DNA from: Eupeodes corollae
Taxonomy: Eukaryota; Arthropoda; Insecta; Diptera; Syrphidae
Assembly (NCBI RefSeq): GCF_945859685.1
Contig: NC_079147.1
Coordinates: 55,706,946 to 55,770,945, forward strand
Direction: 5' to 3'
Length of the DNA: 64,000 nucleotides
Shown: positions 12,201-22,812 of the stretch, in pieces
Layout of the letters: every line of letters starts with the position of its first letter
Numbering within the stretch: the stretch's first letter is position 1
Translations under genes and position numbers: made by a program
Notes under the pieces: model-generated
Told to the model about the DNA's origin: nothing
What the model saw: only the letters and a program-made list of their open reading frames with translations
Databases searched by the model: none

Positions 12201-15200
12201 TCTCATAAAACCACGAGTTTGGGTAGCAAGTTATGCACAATTCAAAAAAGGGTTGAGCGTTGCACTCTTTTTAACCTATTTATCTAAAACGGTTGAGAGT
12301 ATGGACAAATTATTGAGGCATAATTTTTAGCAAGTGTTATGCTTGAAGAGCTTGCTAAAAGCGGTCCACTTTCAACTATTAGAAATACACAAGGCTTTTG
12401 TTTCGTTAGCAGAGAACTGCAAAAACGATGCTAGGACTTGGCACGAAGAAACCACTGTGACAGAACAAATAAAAGACCTTAGCCATATTGTTTCCTTAGT
12501 AGTTTGGTTGACGTTCTTTTTGAGTTACATATTGTGAACAAAGCAAGTCAGTCACCAAAAATAAGCTTTCTCCAGTTCACCAAAATGCTAAGTAACAGTT
12601 GTTTTTAGTTTAAAACATATAGGAACAGATTACAGACCCAAAAAAAAGATTGAAGTCGAATTTTTAAATGCTCTCCTAGACAATATCCTTGTTTCTACGA
12701 AGGAAAGATTTCAGCAAATGAAAAAATTTCGGAAACATGGAACTTTCTGCTAGCTTCTGAATTAATTCAAATGGACAACAAATTGACAGTTACCTCAAAG
12801 TCCGATATACATGCAGATTTATTGTGTAGTGAGATTTTAAGTATTCAACATCATATCGAAGATACTAAACAACACCAGTCAAAGTATTGAATTTTATTAA
12901 GGAACACAACTTTCAGGAAATATATCCAAACATTTGGATTGCTCATCGCATTCTTTTAACCATACCAGTGACTGTGGCCAGGGATGAAAGGAGTTTCTCA
13001 AAACTAAAACTTATCAAAACTTATTTGCATACAAGTATGTCTAAAACATGGTTGATAAGCTTGGCTTCGCTGTCGATTGAAAATGAAATTGCAGAAAATA
13101 TTGATTTCTTCAGTCTGTTCGGAGAGTTCGCTGACATAAAAGCAATGAAACTAAAGTTTTGATTATTTGAAAAGATTTTTTTGTAAATTAGAATTTGTAT
13201 AAATCTTAATTTTGAAAAATCGTCGAAATAAAAAAGAAAATTAAATTCAACATAAGTCTATTTCACTATTATAATTATTATTATAATAATTATTGTTTTT
13301 ATATTAGCTTTGGGGAATTACGAACAGCTTTTCTTTTAAGCATAAATTCTGCTTTTTCATCAACTTGCAATTTTATCTGGAGAAGGAGGTTATAGATTTT
13401 AGTAAATATTTGACTCGCCTGGGGCGCCAAGCTGACTAAGGCCGGCTCTGGTTTCACGAAATTTTTAATGAGCAATTTGAGTGTTTGAGACTGTATGTTT
13501 TCGATAACTTGCGAATTCCATCTTTAAGGTTTTAAAACTTGTTAAATCACAAGATCTTGATAAATTGTGATGACCTTTTCATGAAAAAAACATGATCACG
13601 AAAACTTTCTTGCAAAATTGCGAACTGGGCTGCAAGTAATTCACAGTTTTGTAGTGAATCTTAACAATTATATTAAGTTCTTAAAGTTTGTGTAGTAGTG
13701 GCGGAGTGTTTAATTATTGCCAAATGTCAAGATGACAGACGCTTAAATAGTGAGTAAATATAAATAGAACCTCAATTTGGTGTCGATTAGTTTGCGTTAG
13801 GAGTTTTTTTTAAGATCAAAACTAAGAGTTGCCCCATACAATTTTTATGGTCAAAAAACGAAAATTCGAATTTTCTCAAAAACAAACCGATAGATTTTTT
13901 TTTTTAATTTTCTCTAATATTTTATTTTTTAACTTGGCTTTTTTTAATAAGAAAAACATATTTTTGTATTGCTCCGGAAAGGTACCGCTCATAGAACCGT
14001 TATTTAGTTTTTATTCTTAGTAACTTATGAACCGATACGTTGTGTGGGACACGGTATGAGGATGTGTTGCAAGTTTTGGTTTTCGGAGCCATCATTTTGT
14101 ATAAGGTTGAATCTATCAAATGGCTACAATCAATATTTTGAAACCACGTTTGAGGTCCAGTGTTAGTGAGCTCGGAATACAAGACATTGTAATCCTCTGC
14201 CAAGACAATGAGCGGTGTGAATAAAAACGGGTAGAACAAGTTAATAATTGAACATATCAAAATAACAAGTAAACAACAAAAAATACATGATGCGTAGTCT
14301 GTGTGGCGCTACAAGTATTTACTTGCCTTTTTTGTGAGTTCAGTTGTCATGCTAGTAAATATTTGCTAGTATACCCTCGGGTTAACGAGTACACGGTCAA
14401 AAGTTAACACGACGCTTTATTCACATCAGCTTACTTGGAGTTTAAATACTCGTTACACTTTACTTGTAAGTAAATACTCGTCATACTCGTTTTTATTCAC
14501 ACCGCTCAATAACCCAAAGCACACGTCATGTATAACAAGGTCATGGTTATTGCATAACAATCGAGAATCTATGGGATGAACTGGGACATCGATTTCGAAA
14601 GAACTTTAGAAACATTGAGGACCTCAAGGTGGGCCTTCATGGAATATGGGCAAAATTAGGTAATAGAGTATGCTTCAAACTTGTTTCTTCAATACTTTGA
14701 CACTCCCGTGAAAAAGCTATCAAATCAAAAGTGTCCGATTGATTTGCGGTTAGTTGTAATTTTGACCCATTTAAAATAAAAAACCTGTTTAAATGTCAGA
14801 TTTAAATTTTACACTCTATACATTTTCTCGAAGAAAATGGGTTGCAAAAATGTATTTTGTATGTGTTCAATTAGTGGGAGCCACTGTATAAATATGTTTC
14901 AAAAATCTTTGGGTTTCACTTAAGCGGAGTGTTTTCACATGTTACAAATACTCGGGGATGAAGAAGTGCTTTAAAAAACAAGGTTTCATTTTTAAGAAGC
15001 TGAACTTTACTTGCCTTATAATACCACCAATTCACCGGACGACCAAAACATCAAAAATCATTTTTTAAATTTAAATATAAAGAAATGGAAAAAAATACAA
15101 TCCAAGGTCTTGGAGTCTAAAATATCGGTTTTGCTAGGATTTTAGAAGCACTTAAATTGGTTGTACCCGTTATTACTGAAAATGATTTAAAAATTTGATT

Positions 15201-18200
15201 GTAAACCCTAATTTATATTTCTGGGAAGTTTTTCTGTTGTTAATTTGATAATCGTATTTGTAAACTAATTTTAATTATTGATTTTTTTACTTTTCTAATG
15301 TTTTTCTAATTATCGTAGTTCTGAAATGACCATTATAAAAACAAGAATCATAAAAATCCGTTGAAATAGTTTTGGCTGTTTGCACGCATAAATCTCTTTC
15401 TGACTAAAAAACAAATTTTCCTAACTAACAATATTTTTCAAATTAGTATTTGTATTTACGAACCGATCTTAAATGCATACCTACTTCAATTTGTATTAAT
15501 AAATAAAAAAAAATGTAATACTTGGTAAATTTAGAAAAAAAACAACTGTAACTTTTCAGAATTATTTTCTCACTCCATTGATATATTTTCTTTTAAACAA
15601 AAAAGTTAATACAAAACAGAAAACTATATTGAAAAATTTAACTTACCATTCATTATTGTTAAAACCAAGCACAATGCATCTTTTGTTTCATAAGCATACG
15701 CTAAATTAACAACAAAACGTGAATTGATTTTTTGTAAAATTTGTTTTTCTATCAAAACCATTGATTCGCCTTTTCTTTTTTTGATACGTTTCTTTTCTAA
15801 CTTTTTGCACGCATACATTTTGCCTGTTGCACGTACCTATTATTGATAAATAAAAACAAAAATTAAATATTAAAAATTGATAAATAGAAAATATTAATTT
15901 AAAAAAAAAATTACCTGACATGCACAGACTTCACCAAATCCTCCTTTACCAAGGACACGATACATACGAAATGTTTTATATGTTACAGGTTGTGCTTCCA
16001 ACCATTTCCATTGTAAATATCTAAATAAAAAGAAAAATTAATATAGAAAACTTTAATTAAAAATCAATTATATTAATTTGAAACCGAGGAAAAGAGGACA
16101 TTGCAGAAAATTAATTCATATCGTATAATCATCCCAAAAATAAAACAAGGCCTAAGTTCAAATCTCGCCTATAAATTTGTCTATCACATACTAAAAACAA
16201 CCAAAAATGTGGTTTTAAAGAAAATGTTAAAACTCAAAATATCTCTTAACAATGAATTGCAAGATGATTTTGAAAAGTACAAATCATTCTCTTTAAAATG
16301 CAATTTAAAGCATTTAGTATCCAACTTAGTTTTGCATTAGTTACGAGTCTTTATTTGAATTTAGGTTCGAGAAAATCTTGAATTTGATACTTTAATAGTC
16401 TTGGAAAATACGTTTTGGACTACATTTTAAGTCTTGATTTCGAATCCAAACTACAATTTTAACTATTTGCTCAAGTTTTGAAAATACCCGTTTTCAACAT
16501 TATTTTTATATATTTCAAAAATAAAATAGAATAATTTAGTTATTTAGACAACAAGAACAAAACTTACTTTAAAACCGCTTTCATTTTTTCTATTGAAAAC
16601 GGCTTTAGCATAAATGATTAAGCGTTTTTTTAAGATTTTTGTAAGACAGGTAATATCTATCAACTCATGAAGGTGATTTGAAAATTATATATGATGTAAT
16701 ATAAATATTTCAACTGAATATTGAAGAAAAGGATTATAGCTTTGGAAAACCATCACGACTTTTATTGGAAAAAAGCTATTTATACATTAAGATAGCATCA
16801 CAAAGCTCTATAAACGTGTTTCTTTCGAATTTTAAAAAGTGATATCTTAATTTTGAAGTCGGTCTTCAATTAAGGCCACTAAAATGCATTGGGAAAGATC
16901 AATTTTAATGCCTGTAAGAAAACTTTGTTCACCAGTGCTACTTGTCAAATGCTAAACCAAGATAACTTCCAAATAGAAAGCTCAACAAATAGCGGACTAT
17001 TTCAAATGAAATCTATATTATGTAATATCGATTTAAATAAATCTAGCACACCTGTTTTCACTAATTTAAACATTTACAACCAATTTACCCAATTTAGAGT
17101 TATTATTGGTTTTCTTAATAGATCGTTCGATTATTTTGACATATCAATAATTAAGTTAAAAAAATATCATTGAAAACGATTTTTTAAGTTAGAATTTATT
17201 TTACTAGACTACCTATAAACCAAAAAAAAAAATTACTTTTAACAAACAGTTATTTACTTAGTAAGAGATTCTTAAAGTTTGCTTGTTTGTTTGTTTGACC
17301 GTTATTCACGTCGCAACGGAGCAATAGAACGACATGCAAATATGAGGTCGGAGAGTCTTTTAAGCTCATTCGAGCACATCCACCGCTAACACTTATAATT
17401 CAATACTCAACATATTCCTTTTTTTAGAGCTGCTAATAAGCATATCCTTAAGTGTTGCCTGCTTTTTAGGCCTATCATCGTTGTCTATCACTAGACGTTT
17501 CTTATAATGACATAAACGGATATAAACATTTTGATATCTCATTTTATTTAGAGCACTTGACTTTTTTACTCAGCATATTCAATAAGTCTCTATTTTCATT
17601 AAAGAATGGGAACTTTCTAACTAGATGACAAATCATAAATCAGGTTCGAAAAATGAAGCAGAAAATTAAACTGGTATTTTTAAGCTATTTAAAATTCTCA
17701 AATATTTTTTGAAAGTATTGTAAAAACTAAGCTTGATTTTCTTACAAGTTAATATTTGACTGAGGTACAGAATGGCTTTATTTTCGGTCGATCATCTGTT
17801 AAAAATTTGACTTGTATCACTTCGTATGTCACTAATGTTTTGAAACAACAATTTAAAGTGGACGAGGTATACACTGACTTCAGTAAAGTCTTCGACTCTG
17901 TGAACCAGTTTGAAATTTTTGGTTTTCATCCTCACTTTCTTCGTTCGTTATCGTCATATTTATCTTGTAGAACACAACAAGTTTAAGTTAGAGATACATT
18001 CTAAAAGAAAATTCAGTGTACATTAGGTGTCCCAAAATATAGCCACTTGGGTCCACGCCTTTTTAAAATGTTCGTTAATGATATATCTCGATATTTAAGT
18101 ACTGCGAATTTTTATTATATGCGAATGACTTTAAAATATTTTTAAAAGTTTTGAGTTTGAATAATTGTCAAATTATGCAATTTGACATTGATTCCTTATG

Positions 18201-21200
18201 AAATTGGTGTCACATAAATAGTCTCAAGTTGAATATCAAAAAGTGAACCGCTATATCTTTTTCCAGGAAATCTTACATTTTATTATTCAATTATCCAATT
18301 GAATTGGCTTTAGATAGGGTTTCAATTATTAGGGACTTGGGAGTTATTAAAGATTCCCAAATTTCTTTTAAAAGTCATTTTGATTATTTGGTTCTTAGTT
18401 TAATTCGTTGGTAGTTTTTATAATACGTTTTTATAATTTCGTATTTTTATCCTTGATTACATCTCTTGTCAGATCATTTTTGAAATACACGGATGTCATT
18501 TGGAGTCCTATCTAGAAAGTTAATTCTAATCGGATTGAGAAAATTCAAAGACGATTCACGAAATATATATTTAAAAAAATGGGTTGGAACTTTAATTATT
18601 ATTCAATTATTTTGAATAAAGTCTTTAGAATGAAGAAGAAAAATTCATAGCATAATGGTTCTTAGAGGCCTTCTATGCTATCATATCAAATGTCTATTGC
18701 TTCTTGAATTAAGTCAAACAAAGCTGCTGGAATCGATCAAATAAGCAAGCTATGACTTGATAGGAAGGATGCACCAACTCGTCTGCAAAATATGGTCGAA
18801 ATAAAGCATGCCCGATGACTGCAATCTCAGCATAGTTTGCCGATATATACGAAAAGAGAATCTCTAAATTTCGCAAACTACAGAGGCATCAGTCTCTGTC
18901 ACATTGCATATAAGATTCTCTCTACAGTATTATGTGAACGTCTGAAGCCGTTCGACAACAACCTGATAGTTCGTTATGTGTGTGGGGAAAAACCCAAGAA
19001 CTTAAAATCTGCACTCTCCATCTCTTTATCGATTTTAAAGCTGCTTATGACAGTATCCACATGGAAGAGCTGTACAGAGCAATGTCTAGTTTTGGCATCC
19101 CTCAACCGTCAAAACTAGAGGCACAATCTTCCAAAGGTCCATCCAATTACTCGGGTACGCTGATGATATTGACATAGTTGGAAGATCAAAGCGTAATGTC
19201 AGTGGAACGTTTTAAAGCATTCCGACGGAAGCGAATAAGATGGGTTTAGTGGTCAATGAGGGCAAGACCAAGTAAATGCTGTCATCAAAAAAGGAAATTG
19301 AACAACGACGTCTTGGACAAAACGTCACCATGGACCGCTATAAATTTGCGGTAGTTGAGGACTTTGTCTACCTAGGCACCCCTATAAACACAGACAACGA
19401 CACCAGCGCTGAAATCAAACGAAGAATAACTCTTGCAAACCGCTGCTTCTTTGGACTTAGAAGGCAATTGAGTGGTAAAGTCCCCTCACTATCTATAAGA
19501 CACTCATCATCACGATTTTCATTTATGGCGCTGAGGCCTGGACCCTGTCAAAGAAAGATGAGAGCGTCTTAGGATGCTTCGAGAGAAAAATTCTTCGGTT
19601 GATTTTTGGTCACGCCTGCACAGATCGAGAATGGAGGACAAGATATAACGACGAACTGTGCAAGCTAAACAGCGACACTGACCTAGTTAACAGAGTTAAA
19701 GTCCAACAGCTTAGATGGCTAGGTCATGTAGAGCGAATGGACATTAACGTTCCAGCCCGGAAGGTCTTCGAATTCAATTCTGAGGGACGGCGCAGTTCCC
19801 ATATTCCTTGGAAAGACCGCGACTAGGGTGGCGCACTCAGGTGGGTGAAGACCTCAACCAACTTGGTGTGCGAAACTGGAGAGAGCTAGCTAGGGACCGA
19901 GGCGGCTGGTGACGCATGTTGGTTGAGGCTCAGGTCCACCCGGACTATAGCGCCACCTTAAGTAAGTAAGTAATTATGTTCCCGCTAGGTCTATGAGAGC
20001 TAGAGTCTTATTATCCCAAAGAACCTACGCTACACATTATGGCAATTAAACTTTGTTAAGATCTATTTTATATTTCAATGAAGTGTCTTGAAATATTGTT
20101 TTTTAAATGTTAATTGCGATATATTTAAAACTGATGTATTATATTTATTTAACTTTTGATTTGGTCTTTTATTATGCTTGCAGATTTAAAAACATAAAAT
20201 AAAATAATTTAGTTGATAGAAAGGAGTTTAAATGATGACAAACGTCAAAATGAATTTTATAAGGAGGACGTATTTCTTATTAACTAATGTCATTTTTAAT
20301 TATGTAGTTCTTTTCTTATGTAATTTCTAAAAATATCTTTTTCTTAAACAAATTCGCATTCAAATATATCATAAATGTATTATTGATATTGAGAATGAAC
20401 TGAAATATTCGTAGAATCCGGAAATTTTCGGAACACTTAAAAAAGGTATTCATTTAACACTAAGTGACAGTTCATCTTCCTCGAAAAGAATACAAACATG
20501 TATTTGAAGAAAAAGAATAACAAATTCAACAATATTACGACTATTTGTCAAAGAAGTCTTAAAAAAGTATAAAAAAAGATACCATATGGAAATATTCCTT
20601 GGAAATACTCTTAGGAATATTCGAAGAAATGTTGAACATAACAATTCTTTTCCAAGTTATTTATTTGACATCAAAAACAGCAGGTAGGTAGGTATAAGTT
20701 TCCAGAAAGCACAATTCTTTTAGAAACTTTGACAGATATGAAATATCAAAAATAATTCTTTGAACAAATCAAACAAAAAAACACTTAAAATACGATTTTC
20801 AATTCCAAATCAAAAAAAGAAAATTTGAGAAATATTTTTCTTGTAATTGGTATTCCTGCCTCATGTAATCGTATTCATTCATCTTCTATAAGCGTCTTAA
20901 CAAAAACACTAATCTATCCGTATGTTGGCAAATATCTCATATCTTAAAACATTTCTTCATTAAAGTTCCTAAAGGCAAAGCCTTAAGTTATACAAAAAGA
21001 AAAAACATCCATTCATCATTTTGCTACAAACCTAAGCCACAAACCTGTCACATTAATCCCCTCAAATATTGTTATATTACAATGCCCCAACAAAAACTCG
21101 GAACGGAAGTAAATGTATATTTTTCTCTTCGTTTTCTTAAATAAATTATTCAATTCATTTCTTGTTCCATAGTCTGTCAATTTGAATATTCATCACTCCA

Positions 21201-22812
21201 TACCATCCTCCCCCCTTCCCAACAACAATTTTGTAACTGCAAAAATACCTACAAACGTTCAGTGACTAGAGTCAGGGAAGGAGGAGGGAAGAGGAAGGGG
21301 ATAAATAAAAATAAAATTACGAAAACAAGAAATACTTGTCTTTGGGTAAATTGTATCATCTATGGAGTACCATCATCTACATAAATATATAAATTAACAA
21401 TCAATAGCAATGTACAACTTAACAGACAGAATGACAGTAATCGCATCTGACATTAAAGCGCGAAAGCATATACGTATAGTCGAGGGGGTTGATATGTCAG
21501 CTGTCAAAGTTAATTTGACATATGATAGCACAATATTCTGTTTGCATAATGTACCTACAGTACACACACTGTGTGGCATCACCACTTAACTTACCGATGA
21601 AAATACATGGAAGTCTCAAATTCTCGGAATGGTTCGCCGGCTAAAAATGATTTAACAGCATTGACACACGGCTCGAAAAGTTCCTTGCTGCCACCTTAAT
21701 TTTTGAAAAAAAAAATCAACTGTCAAAAAGAATAAAAGTACACGCTATAGACAAAATGAAACTCACTTGTTATTTTCTCCCGTACTCTCGTAATTAGATC
21801 ATCGTTAAGGACATCAAGAACATGATCATCGTTGCCATAACGAAATACTCCTTTGCTATTCGACATCATTGTGGCAGAATTTTTATGACAGTCATTGTAG
21901 TTCTCTTTTTTACTTTCCCAATATGAGATGTTATTTTTGTCGGTGGTGGTGTTCCCAACTTCACTTCCTTCGACAGCGCCCCCACCACTGTCACAACCCC
22001 CGCCACCACCTCCGCCAACACCGCCACTGTCATCTGTGGCAACACCATTGTGTTCTTCGCCATTGTGATTGCAAGTGTCAGACGCATCGATGTGATGCTG
22101 CTTTTGACGTTTATGATGATTGCTGTCAGTCTCTGTTTGCGTTTGGGTTGTATCGTTTTGAGATGTCGGTGATGCAGTGTTTGTAGTTGTTGTTGTAGTT
22201 TTTCCATCGATTGTATCTGTCGAACTGACATCGATCACAAGAAATCGTCGGCCAATTTCCTTGGCAATGGAAATACGATGTTCATCGTATTCCACTTCAT
22301 ATCTGGAAATAATGTGTTTACTTCATTCAATCATCACTTATGAACTATGAACGCGCATCGACAACCAAAACAAAATTCAATTCGTGCAACAAATCGACCA
22401 TAACTCACTCACCTTTGCACCTGATCCAGAAACGAAATGTATCTATAATAGATGGGACGTTTGTTTTCACAGAATTGTCGAAACAATATTCGTCCGATGG
22501 GTTGTTGGTCTATGACGTAACCATAACTTATATCTTAAAACAAAAAAAATATAAATAAATCATTTAATAATGTAGGAAATCATATATACAAATTTTTATT
22601 TTGTTATGTTTTAGCTTGAAGTACATATTGAAAGATGTAGTATGAAGATTGGTCCCAGATTGGGCGCCATTTATCAAAATATACAAAATGTGTGTTTTTG
22701 TGCTATTTTCACTTACCTAATTTGTCTTTGAGGTGTATACATTGAGATATGTGCGGAAACTGTAATATTTTTCGCCATTTTTTACTTTTTCCTTTGTTGC
22801 TGTCAGATCCAC
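9117..22812 (-). CDS. Gprk2: G protein-coupled receptor kinase 2 (GRK4/5/6 type), 11 exons, first exon missing
   Basis: Joined exons (minus strand): 22812-22717, 22533-22413, 22302-21767, 21694-21595, 16020-15915, 15836-15647, 10527-10279, 10040-9883, 9805-9602, 9537-9274, 9209-9117. All introns are GT-AG and phases match, giving about 705 residues. An RGS-homology (RH) domain (about 1-285) carries a roughly 120-residue low-complexity insert. The AGC kinase domain follows: glycine loop GKGGFGEV (309-316), ATP-binding Lys 331 in YACKKL, catalytic Asp 428 in YRDCKPENILL, and Asp 446 in DLG, the GRK form of DFG. The tail ends KAGCFPFRRKKK, a basic segment typical of membrane-binding GRK4/5/6 tails. 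The family phosphorylates active seven-transmembrane receptors at the plasma membrane; fly Gprk2 is known to act on Smoothened in Hedgehog signalling. The usual length is about 714 residues, so only some 18 N-terminal residues are absent. The symbol rests on remembered similarity to Drosophila Gprk2. Confidence 0.95.
9274..9537 (-). CDS. Gprk2: Gprk2 exon 11 (AGC C-tail)
   Basis: Acceptor TTTTTAG before 9537; donor GTTTGT at 9273. It encodes PHAVYAKDVLDIEQFSTVKG and continues through DSNFYTKFNTGSVSISWQ, the AGC C-terminal extension that packs on the kinase and RH domains, to KAGCFPFRRK. Confidence 0.93.
9602..9805 (-). CDS. Gprk2: Gprk2 exon 10 (kinase C-lobe)
   Basis: Acceptor TTGCAG before 9805; donor GTAAGT at 9601. 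It encodes EDPEKYSVKFIDEAKSLCQQ through RLEAGMVEPPFVPD. The RLGCRNG turn and the HPFF motif close the kinase C-lobe, as in other AGC kinases. Confidence 0.95.
9883..10040 (-). CDS. Gprk2: Gprk2 exon 9 (APE motif, helix F)
   Basis: Acceptor AAAAAAG before 10040; donor GTAAAT at 9882. It encodes GYMAPEVIDNDKYSFSPDWF and then SFGCLLYEMIEGQAPFRMRKEKVKREEVDRRVK. The MAPE motif ends the activation segment, and DWFSFGCLLYEMI is kinase helix F. Confidence 0.96.
10279..10527 (-). CDS. Gprk2: Gprk2 exon 8 (catalytic loop and DLG)
   Basis: Acceptor AAAAG before 10527; donor GTAAGT at 10278. It encodes GGDLKFHIYNMGGDPGFELL through EIPEGEMVRGRVGTV. The catalytic loop is YRDCKPEN and the metal-binding motif is DLG, the signature GRK change from DFG. 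The phase-1 junction to exon 9 makes the conserved VGTVGYMAPE motif. Confidence 0.96.
11665..11965 (+). pseudogene. Mariner (DD41D-like) transposase fragment
   Basis: Lies in the Gprk2 intron at 10.5-15.6 kb. The plus frame reads RTGPSRSSRTSENIEVVQ then ESLRENPRLSIRKKAASL, matching the second helix-turn-helix part of rosa-type mariner transposases such as the one at 59534-60433. No catalytic domain follows, so it is a truncated relic. Confidence 0.6.
12334..13170 (+). pseudogene. hAT transposase relic (ZMYM-like), C-terminal half
   Basis: In the same Gprk2 intron. Broken frames read FVSLAENCKNDARTWHEET, then VEFLNALLDNILVSTKERFQ, then the dimerisation domain at 12887-13162 with IWIAHRILLTIPVTVARDER and SFSKLKLIKTYLHTSMS. 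The last block is the hAT C-terminal dimerisation signature. Stops and frameshifts interrupt it, and the N-terminal half is absent. Confidence 0.7.
13690..14890 (+). mobile_element. Tc1-like transposon relic, split by a MITE
   Basis: Tc1 transposase pieces flank an inserted MITE: VSELGIQDIVILCQDNN to 14209 and NPKHTSCITRSWLLHNN after 14510, then LWDELGHRFRKN, IEDLKVGLHGIWAKLG and KLVSSI. The QDN-PKHTS motif carries the second catalytic Asp of Tc1 transposases. An end-like sequence GTGGGAGCCACTGTA lies near 14887; a weaker counterpart near 13693 may be the other terminus. Decayed by stops and frameshifts. Confidence 0.65.
14210..14507. mobile_element. MITE with 20-bp perfect terminal inverted repeats
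   Basis: The left end GAGCGGTGTGAATAAAAACG (14210-14229) is the exact reverse complement of the right end at 14488-14507. The element is 298 bp, flanked by AAT at 14207-14209 and 14508-14510, a 3-bp target duplication. Sub-terminal sequence repeats AGTATTTACTTG/AAGTAAATACTCG-type words in both orientations. There is no coding capacity. A 3-bp duplication fits a PIF/Harbinger-related origin, but the superfamily is not proven. Confidence 0.85.
14900..15640. other. Gprk2 intron sequence, nothing recognised
   Basis: AT-rich intron sequence between the Tc1 relic and exon 7. No domain or repeat ends seen. Confidence 0.4.
15647..15836 (-). CDS. Gprk2: Gprk2 exon 7 (ATP-binding lysine, helix C)
   Basis: Acceptor ATAG before 15836; donor GTAAGT at 15646. 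It encodes VRATGKMYACKKLEKKRIKK through ETKDALCLVLTIMNG. The ATP-anchoring Lys is in YACKKL and the helix C Glu is expected in the KGESMVLIEKQIL segment. A 5.1-kb intron full of DNA-transposon relics follows. Confidence 0.96.
15915..16020 (-). CDS. Gprk2: Gprk2 exon 6 (glycine-rich loop)
   Basis: Acceptor TTTAG before 16020; donor GTAATT at 15914. It encodes YLQWKWLEAQPVTYKTFRMY and then RVLGKGGFGEVCACQ, holding the ATP-binding GKGGFGEV loop. It ends in phase 0, and a 78-nt intron separates it from the next exon. Confidence 0.96.
16345..16925 (+). repeat. Dispersed repeat A, copy 2
   Basis: Direct-orientation counterpart of 1605-2140, inside the 5.6-kb Gprk2 intron. The two copies differ by many substitutions and small indels, so the duplication or insertion is old. 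Confidence 0.7.
17750..18650 (+). pseudogene. Jockey-like LINE reverse transcriptase relic
   Basis: Begins with LTEVQNGFIFGRSSVKNLTC and KVDEVYTDFSKVFDSVNQ (RT fingers/palm) at 17756-17986. It then continues in broken frames with GVPKYSHLGPRLFKMFVND, INSLKLNIKKCTAISFSRK, IIRDLGVIKDSQISFKSHF and an FxxxPLI-like end. The polymerase Asp pair is not readable. Plus strand inside the Gprk2 intron, antisense to the gene. Confidence 0.65.
18690..19975 (+). mobile_element. RTE-like LINE copy 1, internally deleted
   Basis: RT fragments include NYRGISLCHIAYKILSTVLC, FIDFKAAYDSIHMEELYRAM, NRCFFGLRRQL, and the family tail VQQLRWLGHVERM and RELARDRG. About 270 bp is missing between the RLKPFDNN region and GEKPK, and more in the palm. 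The 3' end is CACCTTAAGTAAGTAAGTAA, a short tandem tail typical of RTE-type LINEs. The clade is inferred from the N-terminal endonuclease of sister copies and this tail. Confidence 0.7.
19976..21594. other. Rest of the 5.6-kb Gprk2 intron
   Basis: No gene supported. The A/T-rich first part gives way to more balanced sequence after about 20880. I recognise no element ends. Confidence 0.35.
21595..21694 (-). CDS. Gprk2: Gprk2 exon 5 (end of RH domain)
   Basis: Acceptor TTAAG before 21694; donor GTAAG at 21594. It encodes SGSKELFEPCVNAVKSFLAG and then EPFREFETSMYFHR, the end of the RH domain and the link to the kinase domain. The 5.6-kb intron that follows separates the RH and kinase coding parts. 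Confidence 0.94.
21767..22302 (-). CDS. Gprk2: Gprk2 exon 4 (RH domain with low-complexity insert)
   Basis: At 536 nt this is the largest exon. It opens with RYEVEYDEHRISIAKEIGRRF (RH domain), passes through about 120 residues rich in Thr, Asn, His, Gln, Asp and Gly, including a run of seven glycines and TTTTTTN, and returns to conserved sequence at VLDVLNDDLITRVREKIT. The insert stays in frame and both flanks are conserved, so it is coding and not an unspliced intron. From memory, Drosophila Gprk2 has an Asn/Gly-rich insert at the same place. Donor GTGAGT at 21766. Confidence 0.93.
22413..22533 (-). CDS. Gprk2: Gprk2 exon 3 (start of RH domain)
   Basis: Acceptor TTTTAAG before 22533; donor GTGAGT starts at 22412. 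It encodes DISYGYVIDQQPIGRILF and then RQFCENKRPIYYRYISFLDQVQ, the first helices of the RGS-homology domain. Both ends are split codons (Asp and Arg) that complete correctly with the neighbouring exons. Confidence 0.94.
22717..22812 (-). CDS. Gprk2: Gprk2 exon 2 (N-terminal region)
   Basis: First visible coding exon. The acceptor is CAG before 22812 and the donor GTAAGT starts at 22716. It begins with two bases of a split Gly codon, so an upstream exon must end in phase 1. It encodes GSDSNKGKSKKWRKILQFPH and then ISQCIHLKDKL, the basic N-terminal stretch that precedes the RH domain in GRK4/5/6-type kinases. No start codon lies in frame here. Confidence 0.93.
   Translation of the reverse strand: MDLTATKEKVKNGEKYYSFRTYLNVYTSKTN

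Noticed and set aside
21866..22231. Second long frame overlapping Gprk2 exon 4 (121 codons, and a 105-codon frame on the opposite strand)
   Set aside because: They are shadows of the low-complexity coding sequence; only the annotated frame continues into conserved RH sequence with correct splice phases.
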